Shown: piece by piece, positions 11,331 through 23,456 of the stretch
Layout: each line of letters begins with the position of its first letter
How positions within the stretch are numbered: position 1 is the first letter of the stretch
Assembly (NCBI RefSeq): GCF_050948175.1
Contig: NC_135204.1
Coordinates: 7,059,473-7,123,472 of the forward strand
DNA from: Xylocopa sonorina
Taxonomy: Eukaryota; Arthropoda; Insecta; Hymenoptera; Apidae
DNA: 64,000 nucleotides
Direction of reading: 5' to 3'
Notes under the pieces: model-generated
Databases searched by the model: none
Seen by the model: only the letters and a program-made list of their open reading frames with translations
Told to the model about the DNA's origin: nothing
Translations under genes and position numbers: made by a program

Positions 11331-14300
11331 TTTCCAAATTCTCGACACAGTTCACGCTCGTAAATCCAAAAACCACCGCGAAGTAGCCGTGCCAATCAAC
11401 TCTCAGTTGATTCTCACACGCGTACCTTGGCAATTATCGACTGGCACCGATAAAACCGCCCGTGGAACCGGGATCCCTGATCGATACCATCTTGGGTTAA
11501 TCACGCGGCGCGAGCAGAGATGACGGAGCACCGTCGTGGGTGCCGCGGAACAAAAGAACGAGAAGCGTGGCGCCATTAGACTGCGCGGGGCAACAGGGGA
11601 AGAGAGGAACACGGGGTGCAGTTGCAGTTGCACTCGCGCCCGCTACGGGGTGTCGCGGCCGGGTCGTGTCGCGCGAGGAAAACGAGACGCGGCTTTGCCA
11701 TTAGCCGACACCCGTCGTGGCCAACGGTGAACCACCGTCGTTCGTCCACCGCGTCGCCCCCGTAGTCGTCGCGCTCCTCTCTCGCTCAGCGTCGTAGCCC
11801 GTTGCAGGCTAATTGGCAAACATCGGCTGGGACCCGCTTATCGCGATCGCCCCGGCGATTTTTGCAAATTACGACGCTGCTCCGACGCCGCGCGCACCAG
11901 CCGGCCCCGAGATCCACGCGATACACCCGTCCGCTGATATCGAAACGATCCCCTGTCCTCGTCTCGGATGCACGCGACACGCCTCTGTTCCTTTTTTTTT
12001 TCTTTTCGTCCTGGTCCAGGCTCTCCTCCACGCCTCGTGTCTCGACGTCGTCCACCTCGTACACTTTGCACTTACGTGTTCTTTGGGGGAGCGAATGATG
12101 TCTCGCGGTCGATGGGGAGTTGGGTTTTGGGGGTGGATTTTCAATGGATCGCTTTGAGAGATTTTTCAATGGACCATCGTTGCGTGGTGGAAATTTTTTA
12201 GTGTTGTTTAGGTAAATAATGGGTAGTGGAATGTTTTGTATGTGGATTTGTTAGTATTTTCAGCGATGCGTTTGGGGGTTGAATGGACGTGTAAAGGACA
12301 GTGGAAACATAGAGAAAGGATTAGGGTGGTTATACGTTAACTTAATAACTTGTGAGCTTCCAAGGGATGAAAATGCACCTTTCAATAAATTCGCAAAGTG
12401 TTTATCGTTTCACTGGAGGCAACTCGTGTGACAAAAGGCAAGATTGGAAAAAAATCGACGCTCAAGTGAATCAGTTCGGCAGGGGGGGCGGACAGGAGGG
12501 ATAAAACGCTCGTGGAGGTTTCGGATTTCCCAGTGTTTGTTTGCCGAAGCTTTGTAAGGGAATCTTCTAGTAAAAGCACCGCTTCCTTGACCTCCTTCCT
12601 TTCCTACTTCTGCAAAGTGGACGCCGCCTGATTCGAATGTACGAACAACTGGCTGCGCCCCACGGAATATATTCTCAAGATAAAAGTCCCGATCTAGGAA
12701 CGCTTAAGAAAATCTTCCCGTCGAAATGGTCCGCGTTGAAATCAGATTTCAGGGATATCGGATCCCATCGTGCTCGTACACGAGCCTCGCGAATGCTCTT
12801 CGTACACGGAAATACCCGAACGATATTATTAACGTTACAAAACTTCCCTTCGAGCGCAATCAAATATTTATAAAATACGAGAAACGCATCGAATATAAAA
12901 TTTGCATACTATCAGATGAACATTTGAAAAACACCGCGCGACAGAATGAAAAGATGGCGCTTTCGAGGGGGTGCGAAAAGGAGAGGGTCGAACAGGAACG
13001 AGGAACCGTGGTTTTTCGGTGGTCGCGCCCCATAATTCTCCTCGCATCGATTTCGAGTCTGGACACGACGAATTATGCACGCGGCGGTGGCTCGAAAAGC
13101 GAAAAATCGCTGGGAACGCGTAAACCACCAGACAACCACCCCTTCCTCTCCATCCCCGTTTATTTTTTCCGTTCGTTCATTTCGCTTTTGTCGTCGAGCT
13201 GTTTTTGGCTCGGGTTCAGCAGCGTGGCGCTGGGTTTTTGCTCGCAAAAATGATCGTTGTTATCGGATCGGTGGCCGCGATAACGGGCGGGCCGCGAGGC
13301 GGAAATCGGTTTTTGCGCGACCAATTAGATGCACGGCAGCGATAAGTCGCGATCGAGGCCAGGCGAGCGTAATTAGATTTTCGCGAAACGCTGATCCACC
13401 ATGGGCTGTCGCGCCGTTCGCGCAATAATTATTAGATACCGATGGCGGTCGCCATTTTTTTTCCTTGCGACGATTCGAAACGGCTCGCCACCCGCCGCGC
13501 AACGATGCGATTCTTCGATTATCGAGACCGCGCGCCGCCCGCTCGTTTGTTAACGATACTGCTGAGAATTGAGTAAAATAATGCAATCACAGCCGTTAAT
13601 GATCGCTGGTATCTCGTTCGAGCAACATGATTAAACGACTCCACTGATACTCTTTCATTCGCTGGTATAATTTCGTTAATGGTCGCGTTCAGCGTAGAAT
13701 CTGTAAGGCAACCGTGCAATTTTCTGTCCTTTGTCGATTTCGTTTGAGTTATTAGTACTTGGTGAATTATTATGTGTGTATTTAGATTACGTTGATTATT
13801 CTGGGGAACGACTGTTATACCAGAAATTGAACAGCGGTAAATAATGGTTAGCGTAGCACTGAAAGAGACAGGTTTCATTATTTTTCGGTTCTACGGAACT
13901 TTTAAAGTAGCACTTAGTTAAACTACTTTATAAACGCGTTAGAAAGTTAAGTGCGTATTTCCTAATTCTCGAATGAAAACTGATTCCAGCGCAGCTGAAG
14001 TCTGGGTTATAAAGCTAGCCAATTATTTTCAATTCCCCGCGGTAAGTTACCCAAAGCAGGTGAAATAAGGAAGAAAAATCGATGGGAAGGATGGAAAAAC
14101 CGTCCGCATCAATCTCCATCTTTCTCCCTTATTTCTAAATAAAATTCCCACCTACGGAACTCGACTTTTACGTGGACGAGCAACGAGAACCTTGAACGGC
14201 CAGCTAAGCCACAATTCGTTTCCTCGCGCGGCGCTAACAAATCTCGAGCGAACGCCAGAAATTCACCGTTTCGATCGTTACTCACGTTCACCCCTTCCAA

Positions 14301-16200
14301 GGATGACCCGTGCGACCCTCTGAAAGATCCGCAACAGGCGTCAACTTACCAGGAACAGAGCGAGAGAAAAAGGAACGCTGTAAATTACGCGCGTGCACGT
14401 ATAACAGAGGGAGTGACAGAAATTCGCGAAACGTTGGAAACGAGAGAAATTAAAGCGAGGCAGAGCGCAAGGGGGTGGCCTTGCGGGAGGGTGGTTACGC
14501 ATTGTACGCGCGTATTATAAACGTAACGCGCGCGGCGCCGCGGCGAGACGCGTCGCCAGCTCCGAGGGACTTTAATAAAAAACGCATTACACGCGTCAGG
14601 TGATTTTATCCGAGTTTCGTTTCGCCTTCGGTGTACGTAAGCCAGCTTGTACACAAGAGAACGAGAGAAGAGAGCAGGGCCTCGGCTTGGATATTGCGAT
14701 CCGACGATACGTAGAGGGTGTCCCCTTCAATTTCGCGTGTCTACGGGACTAACAGATATCGTCCTGTAAATAGAGAACATCCTCGCGGCCTGATATTTAC
14801 TTGGCGATACGTGCGTGCCCGCCATCCTTGTCTGGAATTAACCAGAATTCATTTTCCGCTCGCTTCTGGCACCCTCTTGTGTCACTTTTACTTCTCGAGT
14901 GTAACAAATGAGGAATTTTAGCTTGGAATTACAAATTAGTAGTTTTTCTTAGAGTTTGAGTATTTCAGAGTCCACGAATCGGAGAACAGTCATCTCTAAT
15001 CGGAAGACATTAGCGTTCCAAGAAGAAGGAGTTCTCCGAAAGTCTAGTTTCTCTCATGCTCGAGCAGAATTCGAAATTGCAAAACGGGATCCTCGATGGA
15101 GAAAAGATTGAAAATTCCGGTGCGTTCTTCGGCGAAGTTACAGACACGGATGATCCCGCGTCGAGTCAGCTTTCAATCTCGCTTCTTTGCCCGGTCGCGT
15201 GCGCGATGTCGTCGAATAAAATACGCGGAACGCGAGCACGGCCCGATGCTCTTTCAGCGACTTCCACGGGAGTTTCGCGTACGTATCGAGTGGCGAGGAA
15301 AAGTACCGCCGCCTCCGTCTGTAACAGTTCCACTCCGTGAAAACTTCTCCTGGTCCCCGGATTCATCACACAGAAGTTTTCAGCTACGTGCGAGAAATAC
15401 GCTCCGCGTCCTCGCCTGCACCCGCCCGCCGTTCTCCATCGCGCCACAGTTGGACGCCAGCGTCTCTGTTAACGCTAGAAAGCTACTGTACTTAATCAAA
15501 ATGCGTAATCTTCGAAATCTACGAACGTTCTCCCGATAAAACTGCATTTCGATTAAAAATTTTCCACTCATTCATTGAGTAGTCGCGTTATTACTAGTTA
15601 TGAGGGATGATAAGGTACTATATATTAATTTTTAATGTTTGCGATAGTTGTTTTTTAAGAATATTATGATATTTAAGTTTTTTTGGATGGAAATAGAAGG
15701 TTATATAATTTATTATAATTTCCTAGAGGGTTGTTAAAGGGTACGCGGGTACTTTAATTAAAATTTTCATTCGCACCCAGTGTGCAGTCTATTTGCGTGC
15801 GCGTTCTCGAAGTCGCTATTTCAAGTGTTAAGAGGCTGGTAGTTACGAAACCATGAAGCGGGAGAAATCGCGCGACATCAAAGCGGAAGAAAAGTTCCCC
15901 CGGCGCGGCGGATTCGAATCGAAAACCACCGCCGGCTTAATTTGCGCGGCCGGTTATTGCGCCTGAAAGGCTCCCGCCGTCTTCGATGTTATACCAGGAA
16001 TTATTAAACCGGGGTCGCGGTGTATCGGTGATTCAGTGGGAAATAAACGTTCGCCGCTGTGAAATGTTTAAGAGGCCCCGAGATATTCCTGGAATTTCTC
16101 CAGCATTCCTCGGGACGAGCCACGTAAGAGTTTATTCTCCGTTTATTTCGAGTCGAATCAGGTTCCACGGTACATTCGAAATCGGACGCTTTCAAGTGTT

Positions 16201-16512
16201 CCAAAACCTACGAGGCGAAACCTTAAAAACGTCTATTTCCAATCATTTCTAAGATCATCGATCCTCCGGAAACTTTTACGAAACTCGAAGAATAACTCAC
16301 AAGATTTTCAAAATTTCCTCTCGCAGGAATACATGGTATCAAGGTTCACAGCACAGCCAAAACCTACGAGGCGAAACCTTAAGAACATCTATTTTCAATC
16401 ATTTCTAACATCATCGATCCTCCAGAAACTTTTACGAAACTCAAAGAACAACTCGCAAGATTTTCAAAATTTCCTCTCGCACGAATACATCGTATCACGG
16501 TTCAGAGCACGA
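16201..16512. repeat. Abutting two-copy tandem repeat, 156 bp unit
   Basis: Copy 1 (16201-16356) and copy 2 (16357-16512) both start CCAAAACCTACGAGGCGAAA and run colinearly through AATCATTTCTAA, ATCATCGATCCTCC, GAAACTTTTACGAAACTC and AGATTTTCAAAATTTCCTCT. Differences are scattered point changes with no large indels. The unit is 52 x 3 bp, so a protein repeat would be possible in principle, but stops occur in the frames read and the neighbouring sequence shows no gene. Confidence 0.95.
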
Positions 16513-18214
16513 ATTTATAGCGTTGCTCGTGGTAACCTTAAAAACCTCACCAGAAGCAGAAGAATCACCAAGACTCATCGCGATCGTACCGCCGCTGCCA
16601 ATCTGCAGGAAACAACCCTCGAAGAAATCTGAAAAGCAGCGCCCACCCGCCGGAACGCAGCCACCCTGCCCGAAATCCCCGCGAGCACTCAGCTCCGGAA
16701 CAACCATTCGGCCGTAACCTCGTTTCCCATCGTTTCCTCCCCCAGGAGCGGAGCCAGATACACGCTACTGTCGTCCGTCGTACAAATCGAGGCGGACAAA
16801 GAGGCGGGCGGGCCTGCGAGGACGCGAATAACCAGCGGAGCGCGTACGACTCGGTAATATACGGTGTTCCTTGACACCAGCCTGGGGATATTAAATAAAG
16901 AATCCCCGGCAGTCTCGCGGGAGGGTCCCTGGGGGCAGCGTTTCGCCCATTACCGATCATCCCTCCCTGGCGTGCCACGGGACAGGACGAGTATCCGCCG
17001 ATATTACGGCCCTATTCATGCCAACTTACCAAGTACCCTAACAATGTATTACGCGAGTCGATGCCATCCAACGACGGCGTCCACCCCCCCGTCCCACGAT
17101 CCAGCGTACAATCGCGCGTCTATAGGACTCGTCTTTATCTACCGGTCGGGGGAGGGGTTGAGCGCTGGGATATTGGGATTTTAATTATGTTTGAGGAGGA
17201 GGCGGTGAAAAATTTATATTCTCGAATGACGGGGGTTTAATTCCTCTGGTTCGAACGCGGGTGGTGACTTTTCAGGGTCAGCTCCGCGGTGTTTGATTAG
17301 GCGGAGGGTGGCTGGTGCATTCGGCGAGGGTAGAAATTACTGGGACGAAAGCGGTTTAATAAGTCGCGGTTAGAGGGATTGGCTTGCGGAGGGGTTGGTT
17401 TAAGGGTTTCCGTTGCTGTACGATGTGTTTTAAGATTGAAATGGAATTTTCTCGCGATGAAATTGTGACGATCTTACCGTAAGCGACGAGAGGTGTGTCT
17501 GCGTCTCGTATTGTTGCCAGAGTTAATTAACAAATACCATCGCCCACCCCTGCTCCGGGCACCCTAAACTGTTACGCGGCGGCCAGGGAAGCCTTCCGGT
17601 TGTTTTCTTTCAATTACCAACGGCGGGCTAATAGAGGCACGAAATCTGGCGTTGCTTTCAGTCCAAACAGCCAGACCCGGCCGATTTCGCGCCCGTCTTA
17701 TCGTTACTTATTCTTTCTCGCCTGGTGCGGGACCAAACAATTCCGCGCGCGAGAACCAACCCCTGCAACGACAACAGACGGCGAACGGGGCTGCAGGGGA
17801 GGAGAGGGGGCCTGGTACAATGCGCCTAGGCGAAATTGCTCGGGATCTTGAATACCAGCCTCTGAGTTAACGTCGAAAAGCTTCTGAGTGACTTGCTCGG
17901 GGTTTAATCACCGGCAGAAACTTCGCTAATGGCGGCTGCAAAGTGCTCGCGAACGAACCCGATGCCTCCGCTCCGCAGGCCCTCTGTCGCCTCTTTGTCG
18001 CGCTCGAACTTCTACAAACGTGTGCACGCGTTCACTCCCCCGGCCAATAAAAACGAGAACCAGGACCAATTGGCCTAGAGCGCCGGCTAAGCTCCCTGGT
18101 TTACGATTAGAGAGCCCTCGAGTGTCTTCCAGGCCGTCTTACTAACTGGAGCCCGCTTTCGTTTCACTCTAAGGGCGCTATATTTTTTCTTATTCAGGAT
18201 TGTTACTTCCCTCG
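16513..18214. other. Noncoding spacer with a proline-rich chance frame
   Basis: Positions 16523-16717 (+) hold a 64-codon Pro/Lys-rich frame opposite a 70-codon Gly/Ser-rich frame (16495-16707 -); neither is recognisable. From about 17130 to 17480 the + strand becomes strongly GT-rich. The rest is CpG-rich with no repeats. Confidence 0.5.
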
Positions 18215-18534
18215 TTTCTCTGTAAGAATATGAACCCTCGGAATATGGATTCGCTTGAGATTTACGTCGATAGAGGCGCTATTAGATGCTATAACAGCGT
18301 TATATGGAATCTAATTTACTCAAGATTTTTGTCTGATGGTAAATGGTAACTCTTGTCACTGTAAATTGTTTCTGTAGCTTAATTCATTTCTCTGTAAGAA
18401 TGTGAAACCTTAGAATATGGATTCTCTTGAGATTCACGGCGATAGAGGCGCTAAATGGAGTCTAATTTACTCAAGACTTTTGTGTGACCGTAAATGGTAA
18501 CTTTTGTCACTGTAAATTGTTTCTGTAGCTTAAT
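18215..18534. repeat. Two-copy tandem repeat, 172 bp unit with an internal deletion
   Basis: Copy 1 is 18215-18386 and copy 2 is 18387-18534. Shared blocks include TTTCTCTGTAAGAAT, GAATATGGATTC, CGATAGAGGCGCTA, TCTAATTTACTCAAGA and GTCACTGTAAATTGTTTCTG. Copy 2 lacks about 25 bp found in copy 1 after GGCGCTA (the part with a TATAACAGCGTTATA-like inverted repeat), which explains its shorter length. GGCGCTAT upstream at about 18174 may be a trace of a third copy. Confidence 0.93.
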
Positions 18535-21480
18535 AGCGCCACGTAGAAGTGGTCTGAGCAGCGTGAAGGGCCCAGCTAGTGTGCAACACCGATTTACTTA
18601 AGGGATGCAGCGTGCCGTGGCTCGATAAGCGGACACGGGGACCAAGGAGACCAGTCTTCAACTAGAACGCCGGGATTTCGCGGACTTAAGACTTGTTCGG
18701 AGTTCTTTGAAGCCCAGTTGGATGTACTCTGTTGCTTCTTGTATGGATACGGTTGGTTTATTGGAAGCGGACGGTGTCTGGCCTTATCTCTCGGTGCCGT
18801 GGGTGTTTCTGACTTTGGAGTTGCTCGTGCGGTTGTTCTAGTTCCGGTAACAAACTTCTTCGCAAAAATGCCGGCACGCATCGATCGCTAATGTCCACTC
18901 GCCAGATGATCGCGTTCTCTTCTCGTTAACAGAAATTTACGTCGACTCGCGGAATCTCTGAGAATGCCCCACGAGAGAGTCAATTAAAATTTCCTCAACA
19001 TGTAGAATTCCGCGAATCTTTCGGATTTCGCTAGCCACGACTCCCCAACGATTAATGAACCTTTTAACTTCTCCACTTTGTTACCAAAGCAGCGTGTCTC
19101 CCGTGAGCCCTCGGGTTTACAATTTATCAAGCGTAGAACTCCGTGGCACGCGTATAGCCTCGCCTAACAGTAACTGCACGTCTCGAAACGTCCAGCGGCT
19201 TGACAAGCTGACGTGCCTCCTGGAAACTTAGAGCCTCCTGGGCTCGGGATTCGTTAAACTCTTTGAAGTATGCGGCGTATTAACATCAGCCAGTTGTTTC
19301 GAATCGTCCACTTTGCTGGCTAAAACGATGCACCAGCATTCGCAATTTATTAAACACGCGAGACTCTTTGATGTATTTACGTTTAATCCACGCGAGCAAC
19401 GCGTTTCCACGCTGTCATATTTCCAAGCGAGACGACACAAGCCGCGCAGAAATCCACAGGCGTTTCGCGTTCGCCAGTCGAATTTAGTCGTTTTAGAAAA
19501 CTCGCCAGCTCGAGCAACAATGGCCGCGCGGAAGCGTGACCCAGCGTTTCAGCTGGGAACGCCGCACGCTTCGATCCGTACCACTTTGTAACCGAACCGA
19601 CGCGTCTCGAGCAACTTCCAAGTCCCACGGGTTCGACGTTTGTCTCGCCTGCGATTCTACCTACAAATATATATCTCGATACGTCTATTCTCTCGCTGAG
19701 GAACGATCTGACAAAGTAGAATCTCTTGGGCAACGAATTGCCTCGCGAGGAGTTCCATGGTAGAGCGCGACCGTTACACGTTCTGAACTGTCCACTTTGT
19801 TAGCCGCTAAGAAGATACCAACGTGCTCGATGGACGTATAATTCTCCTCTAAAGTGCACGAAACTCGACCAGAGCAGATTTCTTACTCGTACTGTTTTAA
19901 AAATCTCTTTCGAAATCCCTCGAATGGACGTTTCTATGGGAGGATAGGACTTTGACAGATAATTAAGCGACTACGTGATTGCATCGCGTAACAACTGCAT
20001 GGCTATCTGTGTCTGATTCGAAAAGGATGCCTTTTGTACTAATAAATGGCGGACGATAATGCGCCTGCTAATCCTCCTGACCGATGCACGGCAGCTAGCA
20101 GACTAATTAGTCTACACGCGCCGGAAATTGTCGTCCGAGGAATCGATCCGCGCTGATCGAACGCCTCGACGCCCACTTCTCTCGAGATATTCACCGGATC
20201 CACAGCGGTTCCGGTGCGACCTGCGTCGCTGGTTAAGCCGTGTCCGGAGTTGTGGCCCAGATTTTGGGATTTATGGCGGCGCTCGAGTAATTTCGGGGAA
20301 TTGATAATGGAGCCGTTCAATTGGTCCCACTGTTTGGGACTGTGATTTAACGCGAGCCTTTATCGCGTTATTGTTGTATTCTTTCAAAGAGTTGCAAAAA
20401 TTTCCATGTGAATCTCGTTGATTTTATGACACGAATTATTTTGTAACAAATCCGCAATTTTCCCTCGACGTTGAAGCGTGGACTGGTGATTTTTTAATCG
20501 CCCTTAATCGTCGCCACACAATTACGAAACTCGAAATAGCTATCCAATTTTCGTCGCTCGTGTTATCATTCGATTATCTCGTCTTGCTGCAACAAGTGAT
20601 CTTCGCGCGTTCCGTTGATCGAATTACGCGATCGAGTGGCATTTATACAGCGATAACGACGGGATGAATTTTGTTGATTGGCGTCGTTAATCCTCAATTT
20701 TCCGCGGCGCGCTGGGATTCGCGAGCGAAATGAAAATTTCATCGGGATTAAAATAAAGAATCGATACGGACGATCGAGGGCTTGAAAACTTCATTCCTGG
20801 CGAAATTCATCTCGTTATCGTCGTTATGGAAATGTAATTCCACGCGGGCAGTAGCCGACAAGTAGGGAGCGGGAGGGGGGCAGACGAACAATGCTGAAGT
20901 CGTATAAAATGATGGCCCGCTCGTAAATTAATGGAGCAGATTTTCAAAATACGCTGTTTGCAGTCCGCTAAACGCTTGAAAAGGTGAACGGCACTCCCAA
21001 CGCGCGATAAAATAAATCCACCGTGACAGCAATTAAAGCGCATAACAATAAAAGTAAATTCAGCCGTTAAATAATTTACTAATTCAATGAATTCCGATTC
21101 TTTAATCCGTTATGAACGAGAACAGGGGCGGTATTTCCGTGTTCCTTTCAGCGTTCGATATCAGCGACGGTCCGACAGCTCGCGTTGACACCCGTCCCGA
21201 AATTTCTCTGCTATCCGCGCGCGAAACTCCGCAAAATAAATCATTAAAAAATGCAAAGGTATACAAGCGACGAAAGGAATTCCGATAAATCCACGCCTGT
21301 CCCAATTTCCATTTCCCGCTATCAAACTAGCGTCGCCTCTAAAATGCCGTTTACAATATCGAGCTGCTCCCAGCGGGGGCGAAACTGACGGACAGCCAAT
21401 CGACAAACCCAAGAAACATACGAGCATATCGAGCGTGTCGTATAAAATAGTCACTTATTGATGAGAATTATCTTCTCTTC
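18535..21480. other. Noncoding stretch with a thrice-repeated TCCACTTTG element
   Basis: TCCACTTTG occurs at 19072, 19307 and 19791, spacings of 235 and 484 bp. Flanks show weak similarity (for example ACAATTTATCAAGCG near 19119 against GCAATTTATTAAACACGCG near 19341), suggesting an old 240 bp tandem array now mostly decayed. Open frames here reach 116 codons and overlap on both strands without recognisable domains. Confidence 0.45.
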
Positions 21481-21826
21481 TACGCTCGATCGAGACGAAA
21501 ATGGCACCGAAAATGGCGATCGAAACGAAGAAATCGCGGCTACGTCTTATCCAGCCGTGAGCTAATTTCTAAAGGGACGAGTTTTTCATCTCGTCGCGTT
21601 TCTATGCCCAATCGAGACGAAAATGGCGATCGAAACGAAGAAATCGCGGCTACGTCTTATCCAGTCGTGGGCTAATTTCTGAAGGGACGAGTTTTTCATC
21701 TCGTCGCGTTTCTATGCTCGATCGACACGAAAATGGCACCGAAAATGGCGATCGCAACAAAGAAATCGCTCGCCATCTTATCCAGCCGTGGGCTAATTTC
21801 TGAGAGGGACGAGTTTTAATCTCGAG
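21481..21826. repeat. Three-copy tandem repeat, 110-122 bp unit
   Basis: Copies are 21481-21602, 21603-21712 and 21713-21826. Each begins TAYG followed by ATCGASACGAAAATGGC, continues through GAAATCGC and CTTATCCAG, and ends GGGACGAGTTTT followed by ATCTCG. Copy 2 lacks the 12 bp GGCACCGAAAAT-type insertion present in copies 1 and 3, and copy 3 is truncated and more diverged at its right end. Within each unit GACGAG and CTCGTC form a short inverted repeat around GTTTTTCAT. Confidence 0.95.
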
Positions 21827-22214
21827 AAACCCCGCGTCGGTCTATATGCATTATAATTATGCTCGGGTGGTTCCGTTTTAGGGAACGGGCCGCGAACCCT
21901 CCGCAGTACACCCGGGCACCCAGTATAATTGGTATTTATGCCAGTGGCCGTGCGCGCGCGCGCCGTGATTTGTGGTTCAAACTCCGTTAATGAGACGCAC
22001 GTGTCCGTTAATTAACAGGGACCTGCCGCGCGTTCGCAACGACCGTCCGGATTAAACGGGCCCTCTTTTCCTCCAGAAGCGACGGGAACGCGCCTAACTT
22101 ACGGGGCTGGTCGGTCTTTAGGAATTCTTTAGAGATTGATACTTTTTAATCACGAGCCTTGATGATGATTAACGGCGTCTGTGCGATGGGAGAACGGATT
22201 TGAAACAAAAAGTC
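21827..22214. other. Noncoding spacer
   Basis: CpG-rich sequence includes a CG dinucleotide run at about 21953-21964 (GCGCGCGCGCGCC). No gene or repeat array was seen. Confidence 0.5.
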
Positions 22215-22415
22215 GAAGCGTTTGGGGGATTGGATTACGGCTGGAGATCCGCTGGTATCGTCCCAGAGCTTATAACGTGGTAAAATTGTGCGCGAACTCG
22301 CTGCGAGCGGGTGAAAGTACGTATTAATGGCCGAGTTGGGGGTTGAAGAGGTGTTCTGCGGAGATTCGGGTGGATTTCCGGGGATTTTCCGAAGGTTTAT
22401 AACGTGCTACGCGAT
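22215..22415. repeat. Degenerate two-copy tandem repeat, period about 115-127 bp
   Basis: Matching anchors occur in the same order in two segments: TTTGGGGGATTGG at 22221 and GTTGGGGGTTGAAG at 22335, GGAGATCCG at 22243 and GGAGATTCG at 22360, and TTATAACGTG at 22270 and 22397. The changing offset shows indels between copies. This is older than the neighbouring three-copy array and does not share its unit. Confidence 0.6.
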
Positions 22416-22553
22416 ACGTAACCGTAATGTACACTTAGAGCGTACGAATAATATGTTTTAGTACGAATACATTCGAAAATTTAGAAAATTTGCACTCTAG
22501 CAAACACCCTTACATCTAACGTTCCCAATAACATAGAAAATATAAGTCATCAA

Positions 22554-23456
22554 ATGTTTCTATGTATTTGTTTGGCCAACGTAATCCTCCTCGCCAAACC
22601 TCAAATCCCTCTACACTCTGAAGACGCGTTACACTTTATGGTTGTACGAAATTCTGGTTCTTTCGCGTCGGACCAGCCATTCCCTTCAGCATCCCCATTG
22701 AATCAGTCGCAAACGATCCACAAACCCGGATCATACCCCCCCAGTAACCATGAACCGGCGGATATTCAGCTGAAACTTGACCCCACGCTCTAACCAGGGA
22801 TCTCTCCTTGAGAAACCACCCCCCTGCGCTATAAGAAAAGTATAGGGTGCCGCGCCAAGGGTCCATTGGTTCGAAGTTAATAAAGAAATATACAAGGTGA
22901 CCAACCTCCGCATTTAATATCAATTTACCCTGGCCGGCTCTCTTTTATTCCCCTCTGAACTGGTCCCTCCGTGTGGAGGAGGGCTAGATGGCCCCGCGGA
23001 GGGTGAGTCCGCTAGGAAACGAGGGCTGGATGACGAACGGGGCGAAGGAATACTCGACGGAAGGCAATGTTGCCAACAACGTTCACTGAAAAGCTGGGGG
23101 AAAATAGTGGGATGTAGAAAAAGTCTGCGATGGATGTTGAACGCTATTGAACAACGCGCAGAGGACTTTCTCACCACTTCTACGATAATCTTCTTCCCCT
23201 TTTTCTCTTTTTACTGTAACTTCCACTGTTAACTTCGAAAGGCTTAAAAAGCAAGGTGTGTACTCACAGTAGGATCCATCGTTTTATGAATTTCGTTCGC
23301 ATATTTAGGTTGAAACGGTATTAAATGATGGAAAAGAAGTATCCCTCAGCAGACTCGGTAGACATGGCATCCCTGGTCCAAGGGCCATCCGGCGACAAGG
23401 AAGTGAGGGAGCGTCGGGCCAGGGGTGGGTTCATTGCAGGGAGTATCGTAACTTAG
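22554..23456. other. Block dense in open frames on both strands, product unknown
   Basis: Frames follow or face each other with little gap: 22554-22793 (+, 79 codons, Ser/Pro/Gln-rich C-terminal half), 22636-22923 (-, 95 codons), a 104-codon ATG-less + frame at 22918-23232 with a basic and acidic middle part, 22920-23177 (-, 85 codons), and a 43-codon ATG frame at 23325-23456 (+). The texture of 22630-22940 differs from its surroundings: fewer CpGs, with CC/GG-rich words such as ACCCCACGCTC and AAACCACCCCCCTGCG. A GTGAGT donor-like site at 23003 and a CATATTTAG acceptor-like site just before 23309 exist, but I cannot join them into a convincing gene. This could be a conserved noncoding element, a decayed transposon or a fragment of a gene on either strand. 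Confidence 0.35.

Larger units (their letters stand above)
9871..16200. other. Long noncoding stretch, few repeats
   Basis: Apart from the poly(A) run at 10545 and the 13 bp repeat at 11288, nothing organised is visible. CpG-rich patches lie at about 11450-11780, 13250-13550 and 14515-14560, and an AT-rich island at about 15570-15760. The + strand is AC-rich at about 11100-11420 and GT-rich at about 12075-12340. Open frames up to 176 codons overlap each other in several frames at 11780-12200 and 12860-13430; none has a known domain. Confidence 0.55.

Noticed and set aside
13969..14068. Short ATG frame (MKTDSSAAEVW...) crossing a GTAAGT site
   Set aside because: About 30 codons, no similarity recognised, and the sequence continues in frame past the donor to a stop. 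Expected by chance.
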